64,000 bases of DNA from Acanthacorydalis orientalis (GCA_034766995.1 CM068322.1:7653589-7717588); one strand, 5' to 3'; positions 47,607 to 61,727 are shown, counted from the stretch's first letter. A program made the numbers and translations. Notes: a model not told the origin generated them from the letters alone.

Positions 47607-48233
47607 TTGGTAGGAAAATAATTGCAGTTTTGTTTTCTGAATTCTACCCTTATTTTTTTCCAATGAAACTATCATTTCATCGTGTTCATGTTAATATCAT
47701 TTTAAAGTGCATTTTCAATCTGTAGTTTGATAACATCGACTTTGGTTTTATTACTAACTTTGCTTCAAATTGGACTATTGAATTAAAGATGGAAAAGAAG
47801 CAAATAAGAGCATTTTTTGTATAACTTTCAAAATATGTGGTAAAGCAGCATAAACTACTTGTAAACTGAACGATGCTTTTAGCGTGGATACTGATAAGGA
47901 ACGTATGGTACAACAGTGGTTCCAAAAATTTTGTGTTAGGAACGTGAGCCTTAAACATGGAGAAGGTCGTGGGCTTCGTTCTTCAGTTCATAATGACCAA
48001 CTAAAAGCGTTAGTTGAATTGATAATTACCTGAATTAAAATACAAATTAACTCTAACTGTACTATCGAAAAGTATATTTTTGACGAATCAGAACCACCCA
48101 CAACAATTCAGGAGCTTTCACAAACGTTAGGCGTTAATCATCCAACAGTTCTATATCACTTAAAACAGTTAGGATAGAAAAATGTACATGAATTTGAAGG
48201 TCATACGTCGCAATTATTTTTCTACCAACCTTA
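47602..48233 (+). mobile_element. Internally deleted cecropia-type mariner
   Basis: The left end TTAGATTGGTAGGAAAAT and the right end (complement) AAGGTTGGTAGAAAAATA form an inverted repeat; the left one abuts TA of the tract. The ATG near 47789 starts MEKKQIRAFF. The N-terminal domain is broken into three frames. The second helix-turn-helix TIQELSQTLGVNHPTVLYHL is readable near 48100-48160, after which the right terminus comes at once. The whole catalytic domain is deleted. Its 632 bp are half a mariner. Confidence 0.83.
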
Positions 48234-48234
48234 A

Positions 48235-48369
48235 CAAAATCCACTTGAATAAAATAATTAAAAATGTTTATTCTTTGTGGGTACTTTTTTAAATGTAGAG
48301 TGAATAATAAATATCGAACAGCGACACTGTTGTACTATGTGTTCGGTTATATACATACATACATACGTT

Positions 48370-48441
<72 letters not shown>

Positions 48442-49887
48442 TGAAAAAAGTAAAATAGTCTATTATTCAACTATTTTATGTTTATTCCACATTCACTAGT
48501 ATTTATATCTACTCCATAGACTGAATATATCTTGCAGTAAAACTGAAACAATCATCAAAAATAAATAAAAAAAAAAAACATAATACAGATTCATAACACA
48601 ATTATAGCTTGAATGAAGAATGATCAATACCATGAATATTTGTTTTAATATTTATTAGACATCTTTCATAACATAACATTATAATCCGTTATCTAATTAT
48701 TTCCTTGTAAAATATTCATTAAGATCCTGTATGGCCTATTTAAATCTATGCCACAAATTATCGCTTGTAAATTAGAATTTAATTCAACATCATTAAGAGA
48801 GAAAATTAATATATTATATTATTAATTAATATATATTAATATCTCCTTTCTTAATATACAATCATAATGATACAGAATTAGAGGAAACCTAAGCCACAGA
48901 TTTTTTGTCGCTTAATTACGAACTGTATGCAAAGTCGCGATTGTAGAAAAAAATTGACATTTGTTATTTAAAATTCTCATAACTGAGAATACAATAAGAC
49001 AAAAATTAGCGTATAAGCAAGTTAATTATCACGACTGCCACAATTAAAGAATCAAAGCGCAATTATCAACCGACAGAACTTTTATAAGCAACGCAACAAT
49101 TTAATTGTTATATATAAATCGATAATATAAGATTTTAAAAACCAATCAATATAAACCAACTGTTTCATTTTTGATATTCTTTAGAAAATAAAAAATCAAA
49201 CAAATCACAACACGATCTACGAGCGTTACAAAATGAACAAGTCCGTTTTTTGATTGAACGCAACTGCAATGAGAATTAACAATGCACCCACGAACGCTCG
49301 TTTTTACACACGAGATGATAGCCAATGCGTGCGTACTGATATTACGCAGTGTCTAAAAATAAAATTCAATAACGAAATATTCTTTTCGAAATATTGACAT
49401 TCATTTAATAAACAAACCTCGTTACAAATATATTCCAGTACTGTGCAAATATCGTTTAAGTAATCAAATATACACATTTCATTTATGTACGCGCGTACGT
49501 ACGTCCGGGAAAACGTCAGAACGGGATGCGACATTAAAATGCGAGGCTACCTCGTTAACGTTTACGGAATATCGTTAAAATTGACTACCTACACACTCTT
49601 ACATATATATATATATATGTATATATACGGTAGAATTCTGTATAAATATAAAATATATGCGATTCTTCATCACATTAAATGGATATTGATTATCAACGAT
49701 GCATTTTAATTAACTATTATTTTTTATGAACGTTTCAGCCACGCAAAAATACCATTAGAATCTCATCAGACCAATTTACAAATGAATTCCGATTCGGTGA
49801 AATGCTTTTTTCGCGTTATTGCAACGTATTCTTATTATAATTATATTTCTATACTGTCGTTTTTCCGATTTCTATCTTTCTTTCTTT

Positions 49888-49949
<62 letters not shown>

Positions 49950-51240
49950 ATATATATATACATATATATATATATAAAGATATAGATATTTCAGAACATG
50001 CAGTAAAGGTGTGAGGAGCAACGCATCACCACTATGCAGATGATAAGCAAAAAATACACACAAGATTCTTCGATATGGACCAGCGAGAACGTTACTATAA
50101 TAATTGGTACTCATAGTATATAGGTCTATAAGATAGACTTAAATTATTTTAGAGTGTAGGTAGTTATCACCAATTTAATATTAATGATAATCAGTTGGAT
50201 CTAATTATTAGTAGTGAGTCATTATGTAATGGTTTCTAGAAATGGTTTATCATTATGACATTTTTAAACTTACTAACTCTGATATAATATATATATACAT
50301 ACACATACACACACACACACACAGTTACTATACTGATTTATCGAATACAATATAGTAAATATTTGCAGCACATTGATCAGATATATTCGATCGTGTTTAG
50401 TTCTTCATACTTAAAATGTTTGTCTTTTCAGCATCGTGTACTTACGGTCATGCGATCCGTTTCAATGAAATATTTCATCCTCTATTTGCTTTCGATCTCG
50501 AAACAGCTTTTACTCGTTTGTTGTCATTTGCAATATTTTATACAGAAAATAAGAAAGAAATATCACTGTAACTTCATTTACAAATTATTTTTATTGCGGA
50601 GTTGATTAGTTATATAGATAAAATTAATACAAATTGAAATTTTTCACTTCTCAATATGTTTTCATATAAAAGCAATATAAGAAGTTAAAGTGGAAGAACT
50701 AAATTGTATTTTATAGAATAGTGAAATACGTAGCGATATTTTTTTAAAAAACATGTCGCAAAGTAATATAATCTCAATTGAAAAATAAACTCAATAAGAG
50801 AGGATATTAAATACGATACTTGATAAGAAGTTTGCACGCTGAACGAGTACGTGTAAGTATGATAATTGTATTTCCCATGTATTAATTGATTTAATAAAGT
50901 TCCAGCAGTTTTATTGTGTTTTAGTTTTGTGCGTGACCCTAGGCTATATTGCTTTGTAAGTTACTGTTTTATGAGTTTATGTTGTATCTTATGTAATTTT
51001 TAAAGACCGAGATATTTATGTTGTACAGTCTTCCAGTGAGTCAAGTCGGTGAAGCTCAAACCAATAATTTTCAGTCACTGTTTGTTATTTTTTGAACAGA
51101 GTGAATTATTATTGTTATTGTAAATGTATTTATTTATACTCAAACGTAGCCCAGAGTATTCACAAAACAACGTTCAAATCGAATGTCAATTAAGAATATT
51201 GTCATTGTAAAGTTTCTTTTGATGTGCTAATAATTTGTTA
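48235..51240. other. Anonymous AT-rich sequence with microsatellites
   Basis: TA runs at about 48375-48434, 49602-49626 and 49892-49982, and a compound TA/CA run at 50287-50323. A CpG-richer patch near 49485-49560 contains the palindrome GTACGCGCGTAC. No gene recognised. Confidence 0.5.
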
Positions 51241-51244
51241 TATT

Positions 51245-51630
51245 ATCATCATCATTATCAGTCTCTATCAATCTACTGCTAGATTAAGGCCTCTTTCATG
51301 ATTTTCCATTTTGTACAACTGAAAGCCTCTCTTTTCTATTGATTTTCAATAAAAATTTCAATTTTCTCATCCCACCTGTTCATTAGTGTCTTTCTTGGTC
51401 TTTTTGTATACCTTGGTTCCCAGTTAATAATTTCTGTTGTCCATCGGTTGTCCTCTTTTTGCAACATGTCCCTTCTATTTCCATTTCAGACTCTACTCTT
51501 TTTATTGTATCTGTGACTCCTGTCTGTTCGTGTCAATTCAATTATTTTTCTACCTCTTCTTGTTATTCCTAGCATGCATCTTTCCATACTTCTGTGTTAT
51601 TTGGAGTCTGAGTAATTATACCGTTAAGCA
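51245..51630 (-). pseudogene. RTE 3' end fragment, same family as 46715
   Basis: On the minus strand it parallels the RTE copy at 46715-47562: GVTDTIKRVES corresponds to GVTDIIRRVKS; AATGGAAAATCATGAAAG and the (GAT)n-like tail lie at 51245-51320. Many shifts and stops. The 5' part is missing. Confidence 0.82.
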
Positions 51631-51986
51631 ATTTGTTGTATATAAATATATATATATATATATATATAATTTTTTTTTTTATATCAGTGCCACTAAAAAA
51701 GTTAAATCGACATTTGCCAGTTTAAAATTAAAATTCATGCTATATTTAATATTATATTATTGTGTAAAATATTTTATTATCGTATGAATATAACTGTATC
51801 TCGATTTATACAAAACACACAAATTCATACAAGCGGCAGTCTATAATTAGCATGATTTATTAAAAAATTCAATACATAACGGACGTCACTGTGTGAGTGA
51901 GTGAGTAACAATAACGCTTCGTATCAACGTTCAATCAAAAACGTTTCACGGCGTTAATAACAAATTTAATGTCCGGAAAATTTACG

Positions 51987-52044
<58 letters not shown>

Positions 52045-52158
52045 ATATATGAGATAAATATATTTATTTTATGTAAGTGTATACATGTAATTATTTCACA
52101 TTATTATTTGTAATAAATGTATATTCGTTATGTGCACACACCAGTATAGAAACATAAT

Positions 52159-52220
<62 letters not shown>

Positions 52221-52221
52221 G
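51631..52221. other. AT-rich sequence with TA tracts
   Basis: TA runs at about 51644-51667, 51990-52050 and 52162-52221; nothing else recognised. Confidence 0.6.
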
Positions 52222-52223
52222 TA

Positions 52224-53039
52224 CGTGGTCGTTTGATAAGTTTCGTAAATTTCTACGATGTGGAGCCACCATTCATTTGGTAACCTCCCCGTTAACTAGT
52301 GTCACTTTTCAAACTAGCATAGGCGAAATTTCAGCCAGAAGAGCGACGTGTTGTTCACGTTCTGTAGATGTTTGAAAACTGTATCAGTTACCGCAAAAAT
52401 GGAAAAAAACGAGCAGGCTTTATTGCGTCCATTCGTCACCGTGGATGAAACATAGATCCGCCACTACACACCTGAGCCAAAGAAGCACTCAAAGTAGTGG
52501 ACAACGACTAAAGAAAGTGCACCGAAGAAGGCGAAGACGGTTTTAGTCGGCTGGGAAGAAAATGGTCACTGTTTGGTGTTCACAAGGAATCAACCTGATC
52601 GAGTACTTAACGAAGGGAGAAAGGTAACAGGAACCTATTATGCAACATTATTGGATCGTTTGAAAGAAGAGCTGAAACACATACAGCCAAGATTGGCGCA
52701 CAAAAACGTATTTTTTCACCATGACAACGCGCCATCCCGCAAATCGATCGTCTAAATGGCAAAATTACACTTATTAGGCTTCGAATTGATCCCTCATCTA
52801 TCCTATTCTCCGGACTTGGCCCCGTGCGTCTTCTTCATCTTCCCAAACTGGAAAATTTGGTTTGTTGGGAAGAAATTTTCGTCGAATGAGGATATCATCG
52901 TCGCCGTCAATGCATATTTTGCAGACTCGCTGGACCGAGTGTATAGCCTTCAATGGAGAGAGAGAGAAATAAAATCGATTTTTTCCAAAAAACGGTGTTT
53001 AGTTTAGTTTTTTACCATACTTATCAAACGACCCACTTT
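52224..53039 (+). mobile_element. Internally deleted mariner, GTTTGATAAG-terminus family
   Basis: Left GTGGTCGTTTGATAAGT and right (complement) GGGTCGTTTGATAAGTAT. Both ends touch (TA)n tracts. It is 816 bp and shows the same N-terminal deletion as the copy at 20184-20993, with similar 5' non-coding sequence (AGGCGAAATTTCAGCCAG in both). Confidence 0.9.
52399..53007 (+). pseudogene. Mariner transposase with N-terminal domain deleted
   Basis: ATG at 52399 is followed after eleven codons by FVTVDET, a stop (TAG for the expected tryptophan) and IRHYTPEPKKHSK, another stop, then KVTGTYYATLLDRLKEEL, the second block FFHHDNAPSRKSIV, a stop, and the third block YSPDLAPCVFFIFP. The third aspartate is valine. 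Three in-frame stops make it dead, but the frame is largely preserved end to end. Confidence 0.88.
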
Positions 53040-53070
<31 letters not shown>

Positions 53071-53414
53071 GATCAAATACCAAGTTACAATTATTTTGTT
53101 AATTTCATTTTAATTTTATTCGAAGCGGAAAATAACGAGATTTAATTTTTTGTTAATGAAACAAATAGATTTATTATTTACACATTTAGCTTTGATCTAC
53201 TCAATTTAAATGGGGAGAGGGAAATTGTGCGAGAATAATTGAATGATTATTTGGAATGTTATATATTATATCAAAACGTTATTTCAAAAATCAATAATGC
53301 TATACATGTAATAATTATCAGGCATTGTTCCACAGAAAAAATATAACATTATCAGGAAAATAATATTTCTATCCATATCGATATACGTTTGAACTGATAC
53401 AACACTGTTACAAT

Positions 53415-53478
<64 letters not shown>

Positions 53479-54740
53479 TCATGATAAATAATATCATCCA
53501 AAATCACTTTTAGGTATTTGATCCAATGTTTTTTGCCATAATATAGTTCTGGAACTATGTCTAAATTTACTTTCAGAAATAATTTTTTCACACATCCCGC
53601 TAGTCACAAACAATTTCTGATCAAAAGTACATAATAATAGATTGTTGATCATTTATCATTACGCATTATGTGTATTTCGATAGTGATACCATCATCTTTA
53701 GAGCATTAACTTTATCTCCCTGAAGATTATAAAATCATTGTATAAATGGTCATAAGTAACATTCAAAAAATATTTCCTTCTAATAATGTCTCTCTGCAGG
53801 AAGATACAGAAGAAGAGAATATTTTCAGAATTAAAGAGTGCAACTCATTCTAGACTCACGCTTCCATTCAAAAAACAGTTCATTGACAATATATAGTTTT
53901 TGAAACTATTATTAAATTTAAATTTTTCTATACTTTAATGCCCTGAAGATGATTTCATCATCGTCATCGAAAAGTAAATAAATAATAACCAAACATCATC
54001 AATGATCAATTATTTATAAAACATTTTTCATCAATAATCAATTGTTAAAAATTTTTGATTATGAATTACGAGGTGTGTGGAGAATCAATTTATAATACTT
54101 TATTTTTCGACTAACCCACTGATTTACAAGAAATACTAATGCTTTTATTGTAGGTTGACTCGTAAAAAATTCAGAAGAAAAGTGTGGGAATAAAATCTTA
54201 TTGTTTGATTATATAGTTCAACTAAGTATCCGTTAAGGCCCGGATTTGTTAAATTTGACTAGTTGGAAATTAAATTTACTTAATCTTTTAATTTGGATAC
54301 CCTTATTTGAGAACCTACTGTTCGTGGATTTATGAGAAAAATCGCCTTTTATTATAAAATAGATGTGAATAATAATGATATTAAATTTCTAAATTTTACG
54401 ACTGTTTTCGTCAAAGACAATTACCTAAAGACGTTATAGGTTGTAACTTAAAAGTCAAGTTATCAAATAATAAAATATATTAGAACCACGATATGCACGA
54501 TTTACTAGTGGCAGAACTTTTCAAAGCACAGGTGCATGACGCCTAGATCTTCAGATCTGTCAATACTTTTACACTCTGAATATGATTATATCGCCTAGAA
54601 ATTTACTTAAAAGACAAACAAAAATGATAAGAACCCTTTTCCTGTACATTTCTGTTCAAAACTTTTTGTAGTCGTGAAGAGTAAAAATTCAGGCATGTAA
54701 GTATACTGTGCTATCAATACATTTGGCACTACTAAATAAT
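53040..54740. other. Anonymous AT-rich sequence
   Basis: TA runs at 53040-53064 and about 53419-53474. Two CCTGAAGAT motifs (near 53718 and 53941) recall 3' regions of some retroelements, without further support. No gene recognised. Confidence 0.45.
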
Positions 54741-54741
54741 A

Positions 54742-54755
54742 TGTGTATATATGTG

Positions 54756-54815
<60 letters not shown>
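54742..54815. repeat. (TA)n tract
   Basis: About 70 bases of TA with TATG at the left. Confidence 0.95.
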
Positions 54816-54819
<4 letters not shown>

Positions 54820-55489
54820 TATTACATTTCGATCCAGCAGGAAGAGAGCAATTGTCAGGTTATTGGGATTCGAAAACAGGATATAAGAATGAATACCAAA
54901 GTAGTTTATACAAAAATTTTAACAATTTTTAAATTAAAACAATATTATTAATACAACAAAAGCATTTTTTTTATTTGAAATGATATTTTTCATTACAGTT
55001 GTTTTTTGTTTTTAAGATAATTTTTATGAAATTCTGTGCAGTCAAATTATTTTAAATGATATTGGACCATTAAAATATTTTTAATAAAATCAGACAACAA
55101 TCTATTTATTTCGTTCGTCCATCAACTGATTATTCATTAAACTGATATTTTCTTTATATAAGTATTATGTGCCGAAATCGAAAAATAATAAAATTTTAAA
55201 AATTCATAGTATGATCCGCATTTTTGGTTTGAAAAATAATAAAGTTACTTTTCACAATTGTTTTTAAACTCATCGTCGTCAATAAACACCTGCAAAAAAC
55301 TATTCATATTTACTCAAAAATGTATGTATCATTAAATTCAGTATTAAGATTTTTTTCATTCAAATACACCAGCGTTCTGTTTCGATTTCACTCTAAACAA
55401 AAAAAAAAATCAAAATGAAGGAGCGAGCACAAAAATTGCCGGTTAAATAAAATACTTACAGTCTTAGAACAAGTACGGATCGTAATTCC

Positions 55490-55495
<6 letters not shown>
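54816..55495. other. Anonymous AT-rich sequence
   Basis: Nothing recognised. Confidence 0.5.
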
Positions 55496-55547
<52 letters not shown>

Positions 55548-55625
55548 GTATATGTATGCATGTATGTGTATATGTATGTGTGTATATGTATGTATGTATA
55601 TATATGCATATGTATATATGTATTA

Positions 55626-55683
<58 letters not shown>

Positions 55684-55720
55684 GTATGCATGTGTGTGTA
55701 CATATATGTCATGTATATCA
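55496..55720. repeat. Compound TA / TATG / TACA microsatellite
   Basis: About 225 bases of TA with TATG and GTGTGT variants. Confidence 0.95.
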
Positions 55721-56035
55721 CAATAATTATTTTTGTCCATAACTTTTGCATCACAGTAAATTTAGATACTTTTTAATGATGTACCATATCATATCAAAAT
55801 ATCATGTTAAAGAAAATTTAAGTGCAATTTGGCAGCAACATTTTAGTGAATTACAAATAATGGTAAAATAATATGTAAAATAATATATAAAATTCAAAAT
55901 GGAAATTTATTGAAAGTTATTTTAAAATTCAATGCAGTGCTTCATCAAAAATAACATAGTATTTCCATCTAGTACCGAACGGTGAAACTGTAGTAGATGT
56001 AAAATAGAAATCTGTATTTCATAATTTATTATATT

Positions 56036-56142
56036 AATATATATATTCATTTATATACGCATTCATATATATATATATATATATACATACATATATACAT
56101 ATGTATATATATATATATACATGCATATATACATATGTATAT

Positions 56143-56181
<39 letters not shown>

Positions 56182-56215
56182 TATAAATTTGTGTATATAT
56201 ATATATATATATATA

Positions 56216-56250
<35 letters not shown>
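56036..56250. repeat. Compound TA / TACA microsatellite
   Basis: About 215 bases of TA with scattered TACA and TAAA units. Confidence 0.95.
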
Positions 56251-56253
<3 letters not shown>

Positions 56254-57004
56254 AGGGGTGTACAGGACAATACCTTGTAAATATTTTTATAGAAAAAATT
56301 CAATAAATGTAGTGTTGTAGACGCAAATTATTTACTTAACATAGAAAGCGACATTTGAGTTTCGAAGAAATATCATATTCATATTCTTTTATTGATAGTG
56401 TAGTGTTTTGGTAGTGTTTTGCATCTACTCTAATACATTAATTTATCCTTATCTACCGTTTATGTATGGACCAAAATTTCAATAAATGTCTGAAAGATAA
56501 TTAGTTATCATAAATATTACATTTCATTTTTTCATCACGTTGTTTAGTTTTAGCTTCTAAATAAGATAGATATATAGAAAAATTATTTTCATCACTCTTA
56601 ATGTTGTACTCAGAATTATTCAATAATTTTTTCAAACGAAGTTGTTAATCTAATATTCAGCATGTTTATGGGTTATGGCTATATGAAAATAGCAAACGAA
56701 ATATTTAAGCACAAATTAAAAAAAAAATCCATAGCAGAAGGTATTGATGATTTTTACGAGTCTTCTTGTGAGAATGTAACACATTTTTGAATGTATTAAC
56801 AATAAAAAAGTTTGAATAATGATATCAATTGTTTAAAATTTTTCTTGCACGTCTATGTACAGTCTATGAACAGTAGAATTCTTTTTGAAAAATTAAATTA
56901 GTATTTAGTGTTTTTTTTGCAAATATAACACAAATTATCGTTTTATATGAGAGATTAAATATATATTTTTTTAGTTTTAATCAATTAACATTTATTTATA
57001 CTTA
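56251..57004. other. Anonymous AT-rich sequence
   Basis: Nothing recognised. Confidence 0.5.
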
Positions 57005-57861
57005 CAAGGGAAGGCTACGACCTCGGAAATTGACTTTAGGATCAAACTTCATGTAGTGGTAGAATACTCTAAAGATATTAATATAGTAACGTACTAGCTC
57101 GCACTATCGAGCCATTTTCGAGAAAAAAGGCTCCAAAGTTTCCGCATCTGGCTTATAAGAGAAAAATTTTAATTCTGGTAGGTAGTCGGTAGCGAGTCGG
57201 CTTCAAGTATCTCGTGTCTAGTTTGTCTCGCTCGATTCATGCAGTTTTTTTTTCTTCACTGAATTATTATTTAATGCATTTTATTGAAAAAAATATTTAA
57301 ATAAAGATGAAATAACATTTTCTTGCAATTTTCTTTCGAAAAACGCTTTTCTTAGATTTTGATAATTTTATTTCAAAAAATGATTTTTTTCTAGAAGTTT
57401 TTTCATTTTTAGCATTATTTTGCAAACATATTCGTATATTAAAGTGTTCATGTTTGCAAAATAAGGCAAAAAATTAAAAAAAATAAAATTTAAAAAAAGA
57501 ACATTTTTGAAAGAAAATGGCACGAAAATGTTATTTCATCTTTATTTAAATATTTTTTTTATTAAAATGCATTAAGAGCATTAACTAATTAATTATTCAG
57601 CTGAAGAAAAAAAAAACTGCATGAATCAATTAAGAATCGAACCGGACATGTTATACACTCCAAGCGTGCATGTTACCGAATAGATATTAAACTAGTTGAA
57701 TGTCAAAGAAATAATTTCTCTTATTACATGAAGAGCCTTTTTTCTCAAAAATTGCTAAATAGTACGAGCTAGTACGTTACTATATTAATACGTTTAGGAT
57801 ACCCTACCACTGCACGAACTTTGGTCCCAAAGAGAATTTCCGAGGTCGTATCCTCCCCTTG
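57005..57861. mobile_element. 857-bp foldback element with arms meeting at the centre
   Basis: Nearly the whole sequence is one imperfect inverted repeat. Outer arms start CAAGGG.AGG.TACGACC on both ends and share TTAATATAGTAACGTACT. Middle parts share GATTCATGCAGTTTTT and AAAGATGAAATAACATTT. The centre is TTATTTTGCAAACAT and its complement, separated by a short loop at about 57436-57458. TTA flanks both ends (57002-57004, 57862-57864). No coding content. If transcribed it would form a long double-stranded hairpin. A solo arm of the family lies at 17672-17812. Confidence 0.88.
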
Positions 57862-57864
57862 TTA

Positions 57865-58483
57865 AATAAATAGTGCGTCAAGTTAAATTCATGAAATATT
57901 CATGTTCAAGAATATTATTACAATAAATGACAATAATATTAAATTAGGCTAAAATTATCACCATAAAAGAACAAATAAATCCGTAATTCAAATTAAAAAT
58001 TACGGCTATCAATTTCCACTTACAACATCTTTAATTTTCCTTATATTCGTGAATTTCCAATTTTAATTTTTTTTTTTTTTGATAAAAGTTACACGTACAA
58101 TACATCCTTAAGCTAGATATAATTATATGCTCGATACCCACACGCTACATATACTTTATTTATATAGCACAAAGTATTAAAAAACTTTCAAACAGTAAAA
58201 CGTTGTTACAATACTCGTTAGTTAGTTTCTAAATAAATAATCCTCAAAAGATATGGCTAATTCGAAAAATCATACCGCCATAATACCATTAAACCTCTTA
58301 ATTGAAATGATACCAGATGCATATATATTTAATATGTTCCGTCATCTTTATTCTTAATGCTTTGAATTTTTTCCATTTATATCTAACCTTATTATTGATA
58401 CTTTCAAATAACACATTCCAATTACATTGTAAAATCAATAAGGACAGAAAAATCATCTTAATTCGTAGACTTTATCTATCTCA

Positions 58484-58540
<57 letters not shown>

Positions 58541-60598
58541 GACAACAATTAAAATACAATTGTTGTGCCGACGTCTCTAGTTAGTGAGACAGTCACTCTC
58601 CATATGTTCGGTTGTGTAGATGCTGGATATTCAATAAAATAGTTTTCAAGTTAATGAATAAGTTTAGTTCATATATACGCCTGCAATTCATCAACATAAA
58701 GTAAAAAAATATATTTGAAAGCTTTACATGATCACGTTCATCATTTCAGTGTAATCATATTTCAGTAAATTATAAAATTCGATTCTTCAAAATACATTAT
58801 TTTGATATTTATTCGATATATTAAATATAGATGTAGACGTAACGTAAATAAATCAAGTTCATAGTCAAATCTAATTACCCGAAAGTGGATTTTTTCATTT
58901 TCCTCATCATATGGAGCATAAATGAACAACCCTCGTCTAATCAGAACGTTGGAAAACGCATCGCTCGCGCAGGATAAATGTCCAGGCACTAACTCAATTT
59001 CACATTTGATATTTTATATCTAACCACCGATTGTTTCATTAAAACAAATCGAAAAACGTATCCTGAAAGCGGCCGCGCTCTTCGGATTGCCGGGCCTGTT
59101 CAGCAGAACCGTATGAATTATAAGGAAACATATGTCGAGGTTTTAATGAAAATCGGTACACGCTTGTTTTGGCAGGGATTATCGTCCAGTTCGGTCATTA
59201 TTGTCGTCACGCCACCGCGGTTAATAAAAATTTATCGCGTTATTTTCCTAGCGACATAATCACATTTTGACCGTCGATACGTCACCACGATTGCATATTT
59301 ATGAACATATTTTTTTCAATGGTGGAGTGATAGATTTTCTTGTTCAGAACATCAATTACATATATGCCGGTGGCTCATTTTTTTAACTATAGTGTATCTC
59401 TAGATTGTCAGTTCAATATTAGTTTTGTTTCGAGTATTTTATTCTTAAACATCATTGTTAATCTACAACAGTTTTATGCACAAATTAATGTGTTTTTTTA
59501 CAATACAGCCAGAGGACGAGTGGCACATTTGTGCAGCTTTTTAATATTTCCTATTTATTTTATTCAAAACAAATATGCAAATAGTTTATTTTTTAATTGT
59601 CTTTAGATAACTAATAATGTACTTTGGTATAGTCACTTTTGACTCTTGAACAACCTCTTCTGACGTCAATATCACTTATATAAGATAGATCCAGAGCCAA
59701 GACACCGGTATAAAATCTATCAGTTTTAAAATATTTTCACAATTGGCAAGGACACCAATGCGTTTCATTATTATATTTACGAAACTTTAAAAATGAAGTA
59801 AAATAATCCTGAAATATTGATTGAAATATCCGTTTTGAAATTCTCGTTCTTTGAATTTTAAACTTTTATCGGGTATACATTTGAAAAATAAATGAGTTTC
59901 ATCTGCAATAAAATATTTACTTCCTTGATACCGCTGTCTAATTTTCTACCTCTAATAAAACCATCCTGAGTTAGTTTGACTCTAGATACCTATCAAATAT
60001 TTTTCATAAGTCAATATTTTTAATTAATGAATTTAATTTTTTAACAATGAACTATTTCATTAAGATTTTTCTTTTATTTATTCGTTTTCAATTACAAAAC
60101 TAATCTTCTATAGACACGCATATGCTTCTTTAATATTTCTGCCATTTCAAAAGAATCTCTTGGATTTTAGGTGGTAATAAAATTTAATATAACATACAAT
60201 GATAAAAACAATCACAAATCATTATAAAAAAATACTTAAAAATGATAAAGTATTAAATAAGATTTGAAATAGAAATTAGTACATTTTATATTTTATGGTA
60301 TATAAATATAACAGATAAACAATATTAATAATTTATGTGACATGATTCGCCAAATTGTATGCTAGTGCTTATGAAAAAAATATTTATTTTATTTTATAAC
60401 CTATTCTATCTATTAATTTGTTTGTTATAACCGACTTTTTTAGAAAGCAGTAATTTTAAAATTGGTTGTTATAAGTGAATTCTTCCGAAGTTACTACAAG
60501 TAAAAGGAGTTTCAATGGAATTAAATGATAAATCAAGTTAAGTATCTGATTTATGTCGATATAATGAATTCACATTTTCCTATTTCTTTTTTCCTGAA
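57865..60598. other. Anonymous sequence with a TA tract and a CpG-richer island
   Basis: TA at about 58488-58539. Bases about 58900-59290 are unique and CpG-rich, including a NotI-type site GCGGCCGC near 59071 and CCGCGG near 59215; possible regulatory DNA. No gene recognised. Confidence 0.45.
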
Positions 60599-60599
60599 T

Positions 60600-60716
<117 letters not shown>

Positions 60717-60740
60717 TGAAATAGTATAAAGCCACAAAAA

Positions 60741-61727
60741 GCCGCGAAACAGTTATATGAACAGAGTAAAACCAAAGTTCGATTAGGAAATAGAACATCG
60801 CAAGAATTCGAAATAAATAAAGGACTGAAACAGGGATGCTGCCTATCACCAACATTATTTAAAATGTACTTAGAACAAGCACTTAATACATGGAAAAGAA
60901 AATGTAAAACCATGGGTGTTCCTCTTGAAGAAAATATGATATATACGTTATGTTTCGCAGATGATCAGATAATAATAGCACAAGATTATGACGATGTCGA
61001 GTATATGACTCGAAAAATCATTGAAGAGTATCGTACATGGGGTTTGGAGGTAAACATCGACAAAACCCAATATATGTGCATAGGAGGTACACAACAAGAT
61101 TTAACGCTAAATACGGGACAAGCTATAAAACGATGCGAAGAATGTAAGTACCTGGGAATGAACATAACAAGAGACGGAACTATAGATAAAGCCATCAAAG
61201 AAAGATGTACACAAGGCAGAAAATCTATTTCCTCATTGAACAATATACTATAGGACCAGAGCATCTCAAAAGATAATAAAAAGAGAATCTATAACACCAT
61301 AGTAAAGAGCATAGTGACAAACAGCAGTGAGATATGGCCGCTAAAGAAAAGATCAGAGACTATGCTATTGATAACGGAAAAGGATTTCTGGAGAAGATCG
61401 GCTGGAAGATCAAGAAAAGAATGGATTAAAAATGAGAAAATTAAAGAAATCGTGAACGTTGACACCACTATAGTGGAAGACATTCGAACTACTCAGTTGA
61501 GATGGTACGGGCATGTTCGACGGATGCAAAAAGAGAGACTTCCAAAACAAGTGCTCTTATGGAACCCCCAAGGTAAGAAAAGACATGGAAGACCAAGAAG
61601 AAGTTGGTCAGAAGGAATTCGAGAAGAAATGAGAGAAAGGGATCTAAAAGAAGATCAATGTAATAACAGACGGCAATGGAGAATGGATATCGGAAGACGT
61701 CGTAGAACGTTACAAACCGAAAATTAA
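60741..61727 (+). pseudogene. LINE reverse transcriptase, one in-frame stop
   Basis: A single frame runs through the whole insertion: KVRLGNRTSQEFEINKG, LKQGCCLSPTLFKMYLEQAL (motif before the palm), YTLCFADDQIIIAQ with the intact catalytic FADD box, WGLEVNIDKTQY, CKYLGMNITRDGTID, then the thumb and the C-terminal QLRWYGHVRRMQKERLP, GRPRRSWSEGIREEM. The only interruption is TAG at 61252-61254, where the sibling copy at 28115 has TGG (tryptophan). The N-terminal endonuclease and fingers are absent because of 5' truncation. Clade: RTE-like, not certain. Confidence 0.9.

Noticed and set aside
53640..54070. Two CCTGAAGAT motifs resembling 3' regions of some retroelements or a ribozyme core
   Set aside because: No matching GAAA-closed hammerhead fold or coding remnant nearby.
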